From NCBI GenBank assembly GCA_036924285.1, contig JAYKYS010000007.1, positions 6,758,001 to 6,822,000 of the forward strand: a stretch of 64,000 bases of DNA. Direction: 5' to 3'. The notes beneath the pieces were generated by a model. It made no database searches. It was not told the origin of the DNA and saw nothing but the letters and a program-made list of their open reading frames with translations. The position numbers were made by a program, and so were the translations under genes. This document shows, piece by piece, positions 1 through 12,888 of the stretch. Origin of the DNA: Asterella californica. Its lineage: Eukaryota; Streptophyta; Marchantiopsida; Marchantiales; Aytoniaceae. Position 1 is the first letter of the stretch; each line of letters starts with the position of its first letter.

Positions 1-3000
1 AAGGTATAAACTGAAGTCATGCTTGAATACTTTGAAGACATCGTTGACATCCATATGCTTTTGAATGCACAACGAATAACTTTGCGACTTGAGGTTCCAA
101 TCAGCATTACAATACTTGTTTTAATCAGTAAAACACATATTCTCTATGTTGCATATATGAATTTATATTATCATTTGTGAGAAATTGAATGTCATTATGT
201 TGTTGTTCATTTGAGAGAAAACGAGTTATATTTACCAATTAATTTCTTTACTGCATGTTGTTGGATCAATAACTCTCCTTCCCCTTGAGATCGTTTGTAG
301 TCTTTGTCTCCACATTCTTGCTATAGAGTTTCATTATGGATATTAATGTGTTCATTTTCAAGAAGACATGTCATTTGTGCAATCCTTGCTCATCTTTGAG
401 GTTGAGGTGTTGCAATCTCGATTTGGATATGCATGTATACATTGTGCACATTGTCCAAGCTCATGGACAAATAAGTTGAACTTCATTCATGTGAGATAGT
501 CATTTGATATTGATACATCGAACATTCACATGGATCAGGAAATACTTGACTCCTAGTTATCAGCTTCTGTTCGTATCTCTTTTTTGGGAGCTTAAGTGCC
601 TTTGGCATAAGGTCATTGCCAGATCTTATGATTTCTATTGCATTAATTTTTTGCATGATTTTGCAAGAGGCAGTAGTTTTCAACCACATACCTACAGATT
701 ATGAGCTTTCTTGTGACGACTGAACAAGCCTAAGCTCTAGTTCAGGTGTTCGTGTGCTGCTTATGTTAGTGTGATCTCGACATGAAACGATATGATCATA
801 TAAAGTGTTTGAGAAAACAACAATGATATGAGAAACTGACAAGTAGTGGCTCTGATCGAGTGTAATAAGTTAGAGTGGGAGGAATTTGACTCAATGTTAG
901 AGACGTAGCACATAATGTCTACTTAGTCAAAATGACATAGAATTCAAGGGAGGAGAGACCATGGAGTTTTATGTGAGGTCGGGAAGCTTAGAACAGAGTG
1001 GAAAAACTTTAAATAAACTAACTTCTGAATAAAAGTAACTTTATTATACTTGCATCTATGTTTAACAAAATTATCTAATGAACCTCCTGAGGTGGACCTA
1101 AGCTTCTAGAACATGCACTAAGCCATAGTCTGTAAGATGAGTAGTGGTGTAATGAGGAAGAAGTCTTAGTCAAAGCTCATTGTCAAGAATTGTGCGAGAT
1201 GTTAGCACAATGACAAGGAAGCTATCATGCATTGCAAAGAAAGTATCATCCAAGGAAAGATGGACAAGGCAGAAAATTAATCTAAAGCAAGTATTTCTTA
1301 TACTTTGATGAGCTAATGTATTTTTTGTAGACAACAAGTATACTTGAATGGTATATTTTTTATCCAGTAATGCGTTAGTGGATTGTTGATTGTGCTATAT
1401 TTTGCAGTATTGTGGTGTGGTTTCCTTAACGTTGTCTTGTGCATTATGATGGCATTTAAGTTCCTATTATGGTCTTCTTGTCTTCTTGTTTCTATGATCT
1501 CAAATCTTTATGATTTATCCTTTTATAGTCGGTGCAAATTCTCCTAGTGTCCATAGCTTCATGTGTGATAAGTGTGGACGTAGTAATCAAACTAACTTTT
1601 TTCATGGATTCTGAGGACAAGATATTTCTATGAAACTCAAGGATTTGTCTAAGGTATTGACAAGAAGTGTATCAACAGCTCATTTTCTGATAAAAATGAT
1701 GTAACACAATAATGGATCAAAGAACGTAAACTTGATATGATTTGATTATTTCTTGATAGTCTTACGATAATATTATGTGAGAAGTCTTGATCCTCATTTT
1801 GTAATAAGGATTTGTCAATCATAGATCAGTCACTCTCTCTTGTTTCATATGTCAGCCTTCTTTTTCTTGTTTTGAAGTTTACTCTTTATATGTACGTACC
1901 CACAAAAGTGTTGTGATGTAAACTTCATTTTGAGGTACTTTGATACTTTTGTAATTTGAATCTTCTTATGGTTTGTAGTGTCTCAGGATATCTCCTTTAA
2001 CCCATAATAGCATAAAATATTTTGTTCCCCAAGAGAATTTACACTAGTATCGCTGCTCTAAGTTCTAAGATCTGTCTAAACTCACAAACACACGAGTTTT
2101 ACCTAGACAGGTTTCTAGTCCGGACCCTGTCTAACAAGCAATCCCTGCTTGTAATAATTTGGAGAAGAAGATCACAAATTGACTTACAATTACACAGTCT
2201 TCCAATCGAGGATGTTGTCTTCTGCTGTGAAAAGAAGTCTTCTTTCTTCTTTTGTTGTTGCTCCGACTACACTGACTTTAGTGACCACTCTCTCATAGAT
2301 CAGTCCATACGTAGATCCGAAGTGCTCCACTAGTTGAGACAAGCTTCAACTCTGTACATCTTCTAACAATCACCGCCATCCAAGAAGAAGACTTCTCATG
2401 CACAATTGGATGTGAATTCGAGAAAATCCACTGCCCAGAAGACACAGATAAAGCTTATGCAATCAAATTCAAAATCAATTCTCTGAGAAGAAGATACATT
2501 GGCTTCTGGAAGCTCACTCCATCCACTTCATGTCCTTATCCCTCGACACACCAGCTTAGAAGCAAGACTGCACCATGATACCATTCTCTCTCTATATTGT
2601 CTACTACTGTCTACATCTTTTCGATCATCTGATGGGAGCAGAAGTGCAGACATACTCTATGTAATCCAATTCCACGTCTGTAGTATTTGTGTATCCACAT
2701 GTGTGTGTGTAATTCGAACTAGGCATCTGCTTTATACTATCACCTTGAGTCTCATGAGGGAGATGCCTTCCAATCCCAACTCACAGTCAAGCAAAATGAG
2801 GCGTTGTCAAAAGATCACCACCTCCCAAGGCTTTGGTTCTCTTCTCAGTTTAGAACATACTTTCTACTCCTACTGTTGTCTATTCCGTCACATGGATAGT
2901 CACTTAAAAATACAAGGGGATTTGTCTCTCTTAAAATAGCAGACTCAACTTTCTATCAAAATTAGACATGTGAATTGTCTTTCTATCTCTATTATCTACT

Positions 3001-4706
3001 CCTGATCACCAGATGCGATCCCCATTGACCTCCTACCTGAACTCCTAAATTTGCTTCTGATAAAGTGGGAAGCCTTGTTGGTACCTCGGATGCGGCTAAG
3101 GTGACTCTTTGATACTCGTGATGTGGGCTTCTGTGTGGCTTCGGAAGACAAAAGCAACTTTTGGGAAGCTGAGTCCTCCTACGCTTCTTGACTCTTCTGC
3201 GGCACCTGTTCGACGCTGGGAGCTGGAGTGACCTCACAATGGTTAGAGGAAGTCACATTCTCCACCCTAAATACCTGAGAAGACAATTCTGCTTCCTGTC
3301 TTCCGGGCTTCTTCTGTCATCTTCTCGGCTTACAACGCTGTCGAGTTGAGAGTTTTCCTGGGAAGGGTGGAACCTTCTGGTTGTGATATGACCTTGAAGG
3401 CTATGTTCGGTCTACTCAGAGAAGTGTTGGGCTTCAGACTATGGTTGCTTACTATACAGAGGTAGGTTTCAGGTCATAAGGGAACACTATAAACACTCAC
3501 TCAGGTCGAATGGATCCTCCAGTATGTTCAAGAAGCGAAAATCAGATAAGACTAGCAGTAATAAGATCAGACAGCGAACTTTAACAGTCCAGAATCAGAA
3601 ACATACAATGGTTCAGACTTCAGAACTTCTCCGACATGTAAATGAGGCCCTACTGACCACTCATACGAAGTTTCAGCTTGAGATCAATTCAAAGCACCGA
3701 GATATGGGCAGAAACGTTCTGAGCAGAGAAATTATGACAATTTTTGATACCCAGACAGCTATTTCGACCTAGAACAGAGAATTGGCTCGATCACTTTCAA
3801 AGATTCTTACAGGATTTACAGTACACAGCTTGAACACCCTGTGAAGTTGGACCTCCTGATTGTACACAGAACTCCAGATCTCGTTCTCTGAAGTTGATGC
3901 TCTAGATTGAGAGCTTTTCGGACCCCCTCTACTTCAGCGGTCGCCCTGAATTACTCACAAACTCAATTGACATGAAAATTTGAGGACAGTCGTAGCCCTG
4001 CTGACAATGAACACTACCTCAAAGGTTTGAAGCGAGTTTCTCAAATCTACTGCGATTGACACCGAAAACCCCAAAATCAACAGAAGTGCTGCAATTCTAG
4101 CACAAATCGAACTTCAATCAGCCATAACTCCTTCTTTATTGCTTCAAATCGATCAAAAAATTCACTGACAGTGCTTGGCACGACGAGCCCTATCCTCATG
4201 TGCTCTCAGATTTCGAAGTCTCCTCACCAAATGCTCGAACTCCTCTTAAGACCTCTACTACTAAGTTTAGCAGTACACAAAGATAAAACTGGACCAATGG
4301 GAGTTCATAGCTTCACTCCCTTTTCCTTTTGTGTCCCAAACCACGTGGTGACTTAATTTCATACATAGGCTACCACGTCAAGCCCCTAAAGTGCCAACGT
4401 AACCTCTAAACTACATGCGAAGACATGTAAAGCGACACGTAATCCTGAAAGATAACCTAACCTCGCTAGGACGCATGCATGGGCGACATGTAAGTACAAC
4501 CCATGAACTTAACTTTATCTATATGGTAATCAACCTACTAAGACTCAAAATATATAACATCCTCCAGTGTCGACTTCTTTGAGGTCCTAACTTCACTCAG
4601 AGAGACTAACGCTTGACAGAGAGATGAATTATTTACAATGTAAAATGATTCACATCACGACAACGCTGTTACTGCCAAGTGGACAGCGAGGTCAAACTTC
4701 TCCTTG
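1..4706. other. Anonymous AT-rich intergenic DNA, no supported gene
   Basis: All open frames here are short, lack recognisable domains and do not join across plausible splice sites. The longest, about 146 codons at 2499-2939 on the plus strand, has a Ser/Cys/His-rich composition typical of chance frames. The texture resembles the decayed retrotransposon sequence further right, but I could not identify a protease, reverse transcriptase, integrase or terminal repeat in this stretch. Nothing else is supported. Confidence 0.5.
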
Positions 4707-5600
4707 TCAAGATCCTTGCCCACTGCGAGTCTTGGTGTATGAGAAGACGGTAGCTGCATGCTGGGGAATCGAATGAAGACCATAAAGAGTCTTCAGATCC
4801 TCGATCTGTCGATCCAGGTAGCGGAACATACTCTCCTTGCAGTCCACTAACATCTTCTTGGAATCGTCATCCCACTCACGTGCTAAGGTGAAAAGTTTCC
4901 TACTCGCGGTGAAGTTGAACTTCTTGTAAAGCGCTTCCTCCATGTGCGCCATGACTTCCTTGGCTCGGGCTTTTGCTTCTTCTCGCTGCTTCTTCTCTTT
5001 TGCGGCTTGAGCTTCCACGGCCTCTCGCAATCCACTCCAAGTCGTCTTTTCTTTTGCGAGATCAGTGAGCTTCTCCCTGATTCGCAGAATCTCCTGCTCG
5101 TGCTGCTGAAGTCGCCTCTGTAACTCCTGGTTGCTCTTCCGCACATGTGCCAACTCCTTGGTAGAAGCAGCTGCTTCCGTCTTGTACTTGATCGCGCTCT
5201 TCTCCGTGGTGCGGAGGTTGGCTTCCAAAGCTTCCAACTTTTACTTTTGGATCTCCTCCTACTGCATCAAGGTTCGAAGACCAAACCCAGACTACAGTGG
5301 CTTCTCCTGAACCATCGTACGCTTCTCAACCAACTCCATGACTGGCTGGATTTCCGAACTGAAGTAGGCACTGAACTCTTCCAGCCTTCTTCTTGCAGAA
5401 GACAAGTGATTTTTGACGGCTTTCCCGTCTTTCAGAGGCAGGATGTCTCTTCCTCCACTATAGTCTTCTACTTTTGCGTACGGGAATATGCTACCTTCGC
5501 TGTCTTTCGAGGTGGAAGATCTCTTCCCACCGTAGGAATAGTCCTCTTCGCTGCGCTTTCTCTAGCCGTAGTAGTTATATCCATCCATGTCTCGCTTCTG
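4707..5600 (-). pseudogene. Broken coiled-coil ORF, probably transposon-derived
   Basis: One minus-strand frame stays coherent from about 5600 down to 4707. It is interrupted by four stop codons at about 5562-5564, 5292-5294, 5259-5261 and 5241-5243. The intact downstream part (176 codons, 5237-4707) is rich in Glu, Lys, Ala and Gln with heptad spacing (for example LEANLRTTEKSAIKYKTEAA), so a long coiled coil is expected. It then ends in a more globular segment containing KKFNFTASRKLF. Three stops are TAG and one TAA, and all could arise from CAG or CAA by a C-to-T change. That pattern fits methylated, deaminated transposon DNA. The upstream part (5600-5755) seems to continue in another frame, suggesting a frameshift. 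The family is not recognised; a retrotransposon accessory or gag-like protein is an inference from context. Confidence 0.45.
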
Positions 5601-5721
5601 GAGTCTTGAGAAGACTCTCTGTGGTCACAGAAGCTATCTTCCGCTGTCGTGTCGTGAACCGGCTCTTGCCTGAAATTCAGACTTCGATGCTTGTCGCTCC
5701 AAAGACACTCATGGGAAAAGC

Positions 5722-6192
5722 AAACTAGGCCCCAGCTTACAAGCTTTTGGCACAATTTTGGATCTCCACTTCCATGGCATCAGTGGATAGAGCTCTTTGT
5801 CAGCACTCCATAGGCACTTCGTGTACTTCGTTTGGACGCCTAGTGGAAAAGTTACAAGACTCGAAAGATGGAGAAGACAAGCTAGGCTCTAGCTTTTGGG
5901 CTTTTGGCACAATTTCAGATCTCCACTTTTATTGCATAAGTGGATAGAGCTCTTTGTCAGCACTCCATAAACACTTCGTCTACTTCGTTTGGACACCTAG
6001 TGGAGAAGTTACAAGACTCGAAAGATGGGTAAAACAAGCTAGGCCTCAGCTTATGGACTTTTGGCATGACTTCGGATCTTCACTTTCATCGCATCGATGG
6101 GTAGAGCTCATTGTCAACTTTCCATGGGCATCTTGTCTACTTCATTTGGACACCTAGTGGAGAAGTTACGTGATTCGAAAGAAGGGAAAAAC
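5722..6192. repeat. Tandem repeat, three copies of a 157-bp unit
   Basis: Three diverged copies start at about 5722, 5879 and 6036, each opening with a sequence close to AAGCTAGGC and containing GTGGATAGAGCTCTTTGTCA and TTCGTTTGGACACCTAGTGG. The spacing is 157 bp between copies. The next AAGCTAAGC at 6193 marks the end of the array. Copies differ by scattered substitutions, so the array is not recent. No gene runs through it. Confidence 0.85.
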
Positions 6193-7527
6193 AAGCTAAG
6201 CCCTAGTTTACTCTGCTGACTCGGTATTTGCAACTCCAAGCTATACTAAGGATGCAAGGGGCATGCTTCCTCATGATTGAAGAAAACGTGTACGTACAGA
6301 GACTGATGTAAGGGAGCAACTTAAGGGGCTAGCTTGCACATGCGATCTGTCAGCGGACCGTTCCAGAGTCTAAACTTGTTGTCCTTGGACCCGTTGAGAT
6401 CAAAACAATGAGTTCTTCAGGAAATTGAAGACGATACTAAGTTTCTCGGACAGTTTGAGAGTTCTGAGTGAAATTGACTCGCAGGGAAGCGCTTATGTCA
6501 GATTTTTGTTCGCGTGCGATCTGAGATTGATTTATTTTTCACGATCGATGAGCCAAGCTCTTCGTTCTTGGTGCCTACGCGATCAGGGAGTATTCATCTA
6601 CGCATATGAGAAGATCATGTGTGGATTGGAGTGTTGGTTTGGGTGCGGTGAGCAATTTTGAGCCGTATGGAGTCGATTTACGATAGTTTTTTGCAACTTG
6701 CGATCAAATTTCTTGCGCGATTTTGCAAGAGGAACTCCAAACGGTTTGTTTAGAGGCTTGTTGGGTTCAGGGCAGCTAGATCTACCTACCAGAGAAGACG
6801 GATATCAGATCAGACGATCCGTTTGAGCGATGGTTTTAAGCGGCAGGGAAGAGTTTTGATATCTTTGATTTTCGGTCACCTACGACCAACAATCAGAGAT
6901 ATCGCGGCTACTGGGAGTCGGATCTGAAGGTTTTCTGGACCAACGGAGTCAGGAAAGAAGACCTTATCGGCATCTGAAGACCACTTGACGAAAGAAGAAA
7001 GTTCTCAGATAGATCTTTTTCGGTTTCTTCGCTACGGATTTTGTCCTATTGAGTTCGTTAGAGTTCTGGTTGGTTATGTATAGCTTGTGGTAGTTAGTTT
7101 TAGCTAAAAGTTTGTACATGGATGCTGTTTGGACTTGGGTTTGAATCCTGTGATGTTGGTGCAACTCTTTTTGTTAGCAAAAGGAAGTTTCTCTTGCTTT
7201 GAGCTAAGCATCGATAGTTTTGAGTCTGGGTTGGGATTCAAGGACTCGTTTTAGGGGGTTTTGAAGCAGATTACAGACTACTCTGGTCTGTTTCTTAGTT
7301 TTGTGTTCTTAAGGAAAAAGAACCGCAGTGTACGTACATTGTGAGTTGGTATATTGCGACGTTCGTTTTCGTACGTGTTTGTCTCTTTCTTGTCTCTATT
7401 TAGCACACTACATCTCCACCACGAGGAACCTCGCATTTTCTTGGACATCTTTCACGCAATATTTGACACATACGGTGGTGAACTCGACGTGAAGGTCCGG
7501 GGTGGAGATTTCTTCTGTGTTTGAACT
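6193..7527. other. Intergenic stretch upstream of the Ty3-like gag remnant
   Basis: No coding region is supported. The position immediately upstream of a gag-like ORF means it may hold the element's long terminal repeat or leader. I could not find a matching second repeat copy, a primer-binding site or a TG...CA border by eye. Confidence 0.3.
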
Positions 7528-10340
7528 TTGAAGAGGAGATTGGCAATCATGAGTGGGGACGGAAACGGTGATGAGAACGGAGCTAGTGGTTCGAGTGGAT
7601 TGTCAAAGATGCAGTTGGATCCGGTGACTGCATCGATGTTTCAAGCTTTCATGATGTTCTTGCGGCAGCAACAGTCTCATGAGCGGAAGGAAACTTTGGC
7701 AACCAAGGCGTTTCAAGCGTGGTCAGCAAAATTGACCAATTCGATGAGAGAGATGTCTCAAGATATATGTGAAGGAGATGGAGCTAAACCGGGTATCAAA
7801 CGATGAGATGTTTGAGACGTTTGAGTTGGCAGTAGCTCCAGAGATTATGGATCATGTTAAAATGCTAACGAAGCATTTTAACAAGGATTGGGGGACTTTG
7901 CTCGTGCTTTGATGGATGAATACTTCTTGGAGGACTCTGATCACCATGAAGTCATTTTTGGAGTGGGTTGAGCACCGAGGAAAGGTTTACAAGCTACAGA
8001 GTTGCTCAAGGAGTTTGAGAAGCAGTTTTCACAGCTGACTAGGATGGAGAACTTGACGTTGTAGTCCAACAAGACAGAGTTATTTCTTTGGGCTGCAGAT
8101 GAGAAGCTGTAAGAAAAGCTGGAGGTACTTCTAGAGGATTGAGAAGAAGACGATGGATTGACCAGCAGTTGGAAGAAGATTGAGGGAGCTGTTGGTCTGC
8201 TTACCAAGAAGGACCGAAGACGAGAAAAGGTTCCTGTTAGGAGTTTGACACCAACATCGACTCTTTAACACATGTTCCTCTGGTCCGACCAGTGGTTCAT
8301 GTTGCTAGATAGATAGTACTAGTAGCTCCAGCTATTCCAGTTGTCCAAGTACTTGTAGTGTCTCTGAAGAAGGATGATTCAAGCCTTGAGGAGATCATGC
8401 GTGGGATGCAAGACCTACAGATCAAGCTCACAAGATTGGAGGAGCAAGGGTCTACAAGCGGAGCAAAACCTGTTGGAAGCAAGGTTGGGTCCAACGGTGT
8501 ATCTGGTGCAATGATATCGATCACTCACATAGAGATTGTAAGGAGTTCACCGATATTTTACAGCAAGGGGTGATCTTTTAGAAGGATGAGAAGGCAACGC
8601 TGAGCGATACTGATGCACTTCTTCAGACCAACTTTGGTAGAGGGGGATGAAAAAGTTGGTTGAGGACCACCTATCAGCGCAAGCAGTTGCGATCGTGGAA
8701 GCTAGAACTTATGGCACAAGGGCTGAGGATCAAGTTGAGAGAGGTTTCAATGAGTAAGTTGAGCCAAGTGGATTGTGGTCATCTGTCATCTCCATGAAAC
8801 AGAAAGGGAAGATGGCACGTGAAACATTATTGAGGACCACTGCTACGATCAGAAGAGATATTGGATGGAAAGATCCGATAGAAGCTCTATCGGTGCATGC
8901 TTACATCGTCAAGAACCAACACGAAGCGTTGTTAGAAGAGAAGAGAAAGCGAGATTCAGAGAATGCAGGGGAAGGAATTTCTTCAAAGAGACGGACTCGA
9001 GGAGAGAAGGTTCGTCAAGAGCTTCGAGATGCAAGAGCTCAAGATCTATCGATGGATGATGCTCTTTCTCCATCGAAAGAGAGAGCAAAAGAGTTTCAGA
9101 AGGAGAAGGGTAAGCCGGCTGCATACAAACTACAGTCAAACATAGAGACTTCAACAGACTTGAAGGGAGTCTTGGAAGATCGCATTCTGAATGCGAAGAT
9201 AGAGTTTACTTTGAGAGAAGTTTTGGACATTGCTAAGCGCGAGTTTCATGATGTCATCATCAACATCATCATACGAAAGCGACAGATTACGGGTGAGATT
9301 GGTTTATCACACGCCTTGGATACTAGGATGTATGTGGATGAGGAGAGAGAGCTTGCAAAGTTCAGTGTTTATTTTTCAGAGGAAGAAAGAGATCGAAGAC
9401 GCCGGTACATTTTGAGGATGAAGAGGAGGATGAGAAACAAAGCTCAAGTCATTACAATCACAGTCACTAGGTTTGAGCTATGACGGAGACGTTGATGAAG
9501 ATCGGAGACTTGGATGAGCCGGTGGTTGCTCTGATCAATCATGGATCAAAAATCAACATCATGTCGAAGGAGTTGTACAAGAGGAAGAAATGACCGATCG
9601 ACACAAAGCATGGATGGGTCATAAGAGCAGCCAACAACAACAATGGAGCTTGTCCAGACGTTAGAGTGCGCATAGGTGATTTTGCTGTCAAGAAAGACTT
9701 CTTTGTTCAAGAAGCAACATCATACTCGCTCATTCTTGGCCAACTTTTCATCACAACGATTCGGATGGAGACAAAAGTACTAGACGACGGATCTGCTTAT
9801 GCTAGGATCCGAAGTCAAGATGAGACGAGAGCGGTACAATTCTTGACTGTACCATCCAATCACGAGCACAATCGAGATCGCCTGAGAAAGAAACCGCTTC
9901 CAAGGATGAGTGAAGAGTTCAAAGATTCTCGTTGAGTATCACTATAGAGCGAGATTGTGGTGGTGCGCAGGAGAATGTCTCTCGCTTGATGGAGATAGTG
10001 TCTTTTGTGCAAGGTTTGTTACGTTTTCAGAGTGTGGAATTGCTATTTACAAGAAGGTAGAGGAATTGAGAAGAAAAGAACAAAAACATTTGGGTGATGT
10101 TGAGTTGATGTTGAAAGAGTTGGTTGAGTTAGAAAGAGATGAATGAATTTCTAGTGTTTATGAAGAAGATGGGTTGGAAGATCTTTTGCAAGAGATCATG
10201 TCTACTGGATGAGAGAATATGGATAAGATTGTGCAGATTCATTCAAGGGAGGTCTATTCGATGATCGAGTCATTCCGTGCACATGAGGTTCGAGTTGAGA
10301 CGAAGTACAAGACAATGGATAAGAAAATAAAGCCAGTGTT
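7528..10340 (+). mobile_element. Decayed Ty3/gypsy-like gag-protease region
   Basis: A set of plus-strand frame fragments reads like one retrotransposon polyprotein broken by stops and shifts. The order is: a gag N-terminus (7528-7806, acidic then Gln-rich); a linker with a canonical CX2CX4HX4C zinc knuckle (8498-8539, CIWCNDIDHSHRDC); a charged basic region (8773-9483); and a retropepsin-like domain (about 9480-9935). A short piece follows around 10260-10340 that resembles the linker before reverse transcriptase. In the protease the usual Asp of the D-[ST/H]-G active-site signature is Asn (LINHGS), and an in-frame stop follows about 15 codons later. The conserved FFVQE and ILGQ segments remain. 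No reverse transcriptase, RNase H or integrase follows, so the element is truncated and dead. Assignment to Ty3 is from memory of the gag-protease layout. Confidence 0.7.
8498..8539 (+). other. CCHC zinc-knuckle motif of the gag remnant
   Basis: Fourteen codons read C-I-W-C-N-D-I-D-H-S-H-R-D-C, exactly CX2CX4HX4C, the nucleic-acid-binding knuckle of retroelement nucleocapsids. It lies in a different frame from the neighbouring open frame at 8358-8573, which shows a local frameshift. Confidence 0.85.
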
Positions 10341-11891
10341 AGTCCTTTGTCAGATGACACTAACCAAAGTCTTTAGACTGTTTAGTTTCAGTAGGCTCTC
10401 CACCATTGTCTCTCTCATTTGTCTTCTGCAGAGCTCTTCCTTCTATCTCTTTTGTCATTTCTTTCTCAGGGTTGTTCCTAGCATTGAGATCTGGAATTTA
10501 GCGCTTATGAGAGTCTTGACTTGCCTCGGCCAAAACTTCAATGTTAGAGTCTCTGAAGCATAGTGACCTCTCGCTGCAGATGATCGTGACTCACCACAAC
10601 AGTTGGAAGAGAAAGAGAAAGGGTATCATTTCTGAGCTCTCCTTCGTCTCTTGTATGGAGTTTGGTACTGACCGAGGTCTATCGTGTGTCTTGTTCGTCA
10701 ACTTCCAAACTCAGAATAGCGAAACGATATTCAAAAGTTTGACCTCCATCCACTTGCTGACTGTCTTGCTCCTCTCTTTTTGCCTACTTGTTACTCGTGT
10801 GTACTCGTCTTCTGCTATAGCGATAATTCTCTGAATTTCTTTTGCTCCCCCTTACACTAGCTCTTGTCGATCAGTTGTTTGCTTCGTTCTTTCTCTTTGA
10901 GAAGTTTTCTACTGCTTTATAATTTTCTAAGCAGTTTTTTATAAAGTGCCTCTTTTGTTTACAGACAAAGCATGGATCTGAGAAAGATTGGTAGATTATG
11001 AGATTGCTCTATAGGTTCTTCCACACAGACTCTGATAAGAATGTGTCATTGGTTGTCTTCATGGTCATTCTGTAAAGTACTGACCCTATCGCCGCTAACA
11101 ATTCATCTACTCTAACTTCGAACGTTGGATCGAATAACAATAGATCAATCCAATCTGCAATTGCCTTCGAGTTTTCCGACTGAGTCTTGAAGTCTAGTTT
11201 CCAAGGAGCCGCTATTACAAGGGAGACCTTTACATCCTCCGTGCTATCGTGCCGCCTTGACCATCATTCCATCTCCGGACTTTCACTAGAAAAAATACAT
11301 GATAGTCTTTCTGGTCATTGTCTTTGATGATCATTTATTTTCAACTCTGCAAGCTCATAATATTATTATTTTTGAACAATCTTTTGGTTTTCTTGTGTAT
11401 TACATATAAGAAATTAAAAGAAATTTAATGATATTGTCTAGGATGTGAATGCTAAAATTATCCAATATCAGCAAGTGCAAACACAGGTATATCAACGAGT
11501 GACTTGATCCTCTAGACAACAACCATGCAACAAGAGTGCGTTAGTTTAGATCAAGTGAACAAAGTTTGCTTACCTTTCAAATCCAAAGTAGCTGACACTG
11601 TATTTGGTGATAGCGTCGGCAATATGTGAACAATGTACACCAGCTACATCCTTAGACCTTTTGGGTAGGATGTGAATTCCACACTGAGGTCTTCCAATGT
11701 CATTTCAACTTTTCAGTTCCACTTCCGGAAAACTTGCCTGCAGCTCACGCATCAAACATCATAGCAAAACGTTCCACACCACTGTCGCAGGAATGTCATC
11801 ACTAGCTGAAAGAGTATCATGAAGTGTGCTTACTAGTTTCGCTGAGAGCCAGATGCCAAGAAACTTCTCCTAGCGGGACTGACAACGCAGT

Positions 11892-12009
11892 AGCGAACCA
11901 CCTTCTGTCGTTGAAGTCATCTCCAATAGACTGAGACAGCGAACCACCTTCTGTCTTTGAAGTCATCTCCAATAGACTGAGACACATGTGTCTCAGTCTA
12001 TTGGAGATG
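11892..12009. repeat. 46-bp direct duplication ending in a perfect 46-bp palindrome
   Basis: A 46-bp unit starting AGCGAACCACCTTCTGTC occurs at 11892-11937 and again at 11938-11983 with one visible difference. The end of the second copy forms the left arm of a perfect, loopless palindrome (11964-12009, centre between 11986 and 11987, core CACATGTG). The right arm is therefore an inverted copy of part of the tandem unit. Direct and inverted duplication of the same short sequence side by side suggests local template switching. Confidence 0.9.
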
Positions 12010-12844
12010 GAATGCTTGCGCGTAAGGTTCTGGAGAGCGCATCTTGGCAGGTTGTCCCGTAGTTTCAGCGCGCGATATTTCTTCACTCGAAAAAGTCATT
12101 TGGGACTGACACACTTGTGCTCGTTCCTCATATTTCTCCCGGTACTGGGGAAGTAGTATGCCCTCGGCTGGATAAACTCCGTTCGATTTCCCGTTATTTG
12201 CATCGCGAAATCAAGTACAATCATCACTTCATGAAAGTGTCGGTGTCACTGCTGACGTCTGAAGTCATACCGGCACTTCCTCATGGTAATAAACCTTTCT
12301 TAGCAAAAGTTTGCCTCCAAGGTTTCGATGAGCAGAGTTTTCTTTCGGTTGTTCGACTGAAAAGATTCTCATTTATCGCGTGTCCTTTCTCTCGGTACTA
12401 CCGTAGTCTCGCGTATGGTGCTTGGTGCTAACTTCGCACCTAGGCGCTTTGTTTCACGTGCCCTCCTCGGGCGCAACATGGAACTGCTACATCATTTCTA
12501 TCACGCGTAGAATTCAGAGTCACCATGAGCTGTGACGAACATCTTCATGAACTTTCTCATCTATGACAGCACGTCGCCTCAGGAGGCGTTTGACTGATAC
12601 TTCATACTAACCTTTTGCTGTGGGAACAAACTCTGCACTCTCAAGAATCACCTAACCTTGCTACGGCTCACTGGCTCGGCTTCACTTCAGATTGTGTGGG
12701 AACTTCACTTCCAGGAATTACCCGATATTGTTGTGCGTTGTTCGCATAATTTCCTTGTTCAGAACAAGCTACACAGTCAAGAAGGATAACTAGTAAGATC
12801 ATCAGGACGTCAGAAAACGAACAAGTCTGATAAAAGCTCTCCCT

Positions 12845-12888
12845 GACTCGAGTAAAGACACTGGAAGATCGATGTCTTTACTCGAGTC
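12845..12888. repeat. Perfect hairpin, 16-bp arms, 12-nt loop
   Basis: The arms GACTCGAGTAAAGACA and TGTCTTTACTCGAGTC are exact reverse complements separated by 12 nt. There is no downstream T-run and no adjacent gene end, so it is not a terminator. Confidence 0.85.

Noticed and set aside
2499..2939. 146-codon plus-strand ORF
   Set aside because: Cys/His/Ser-rich chance-like composition, no domain, in a transposon-rich area.
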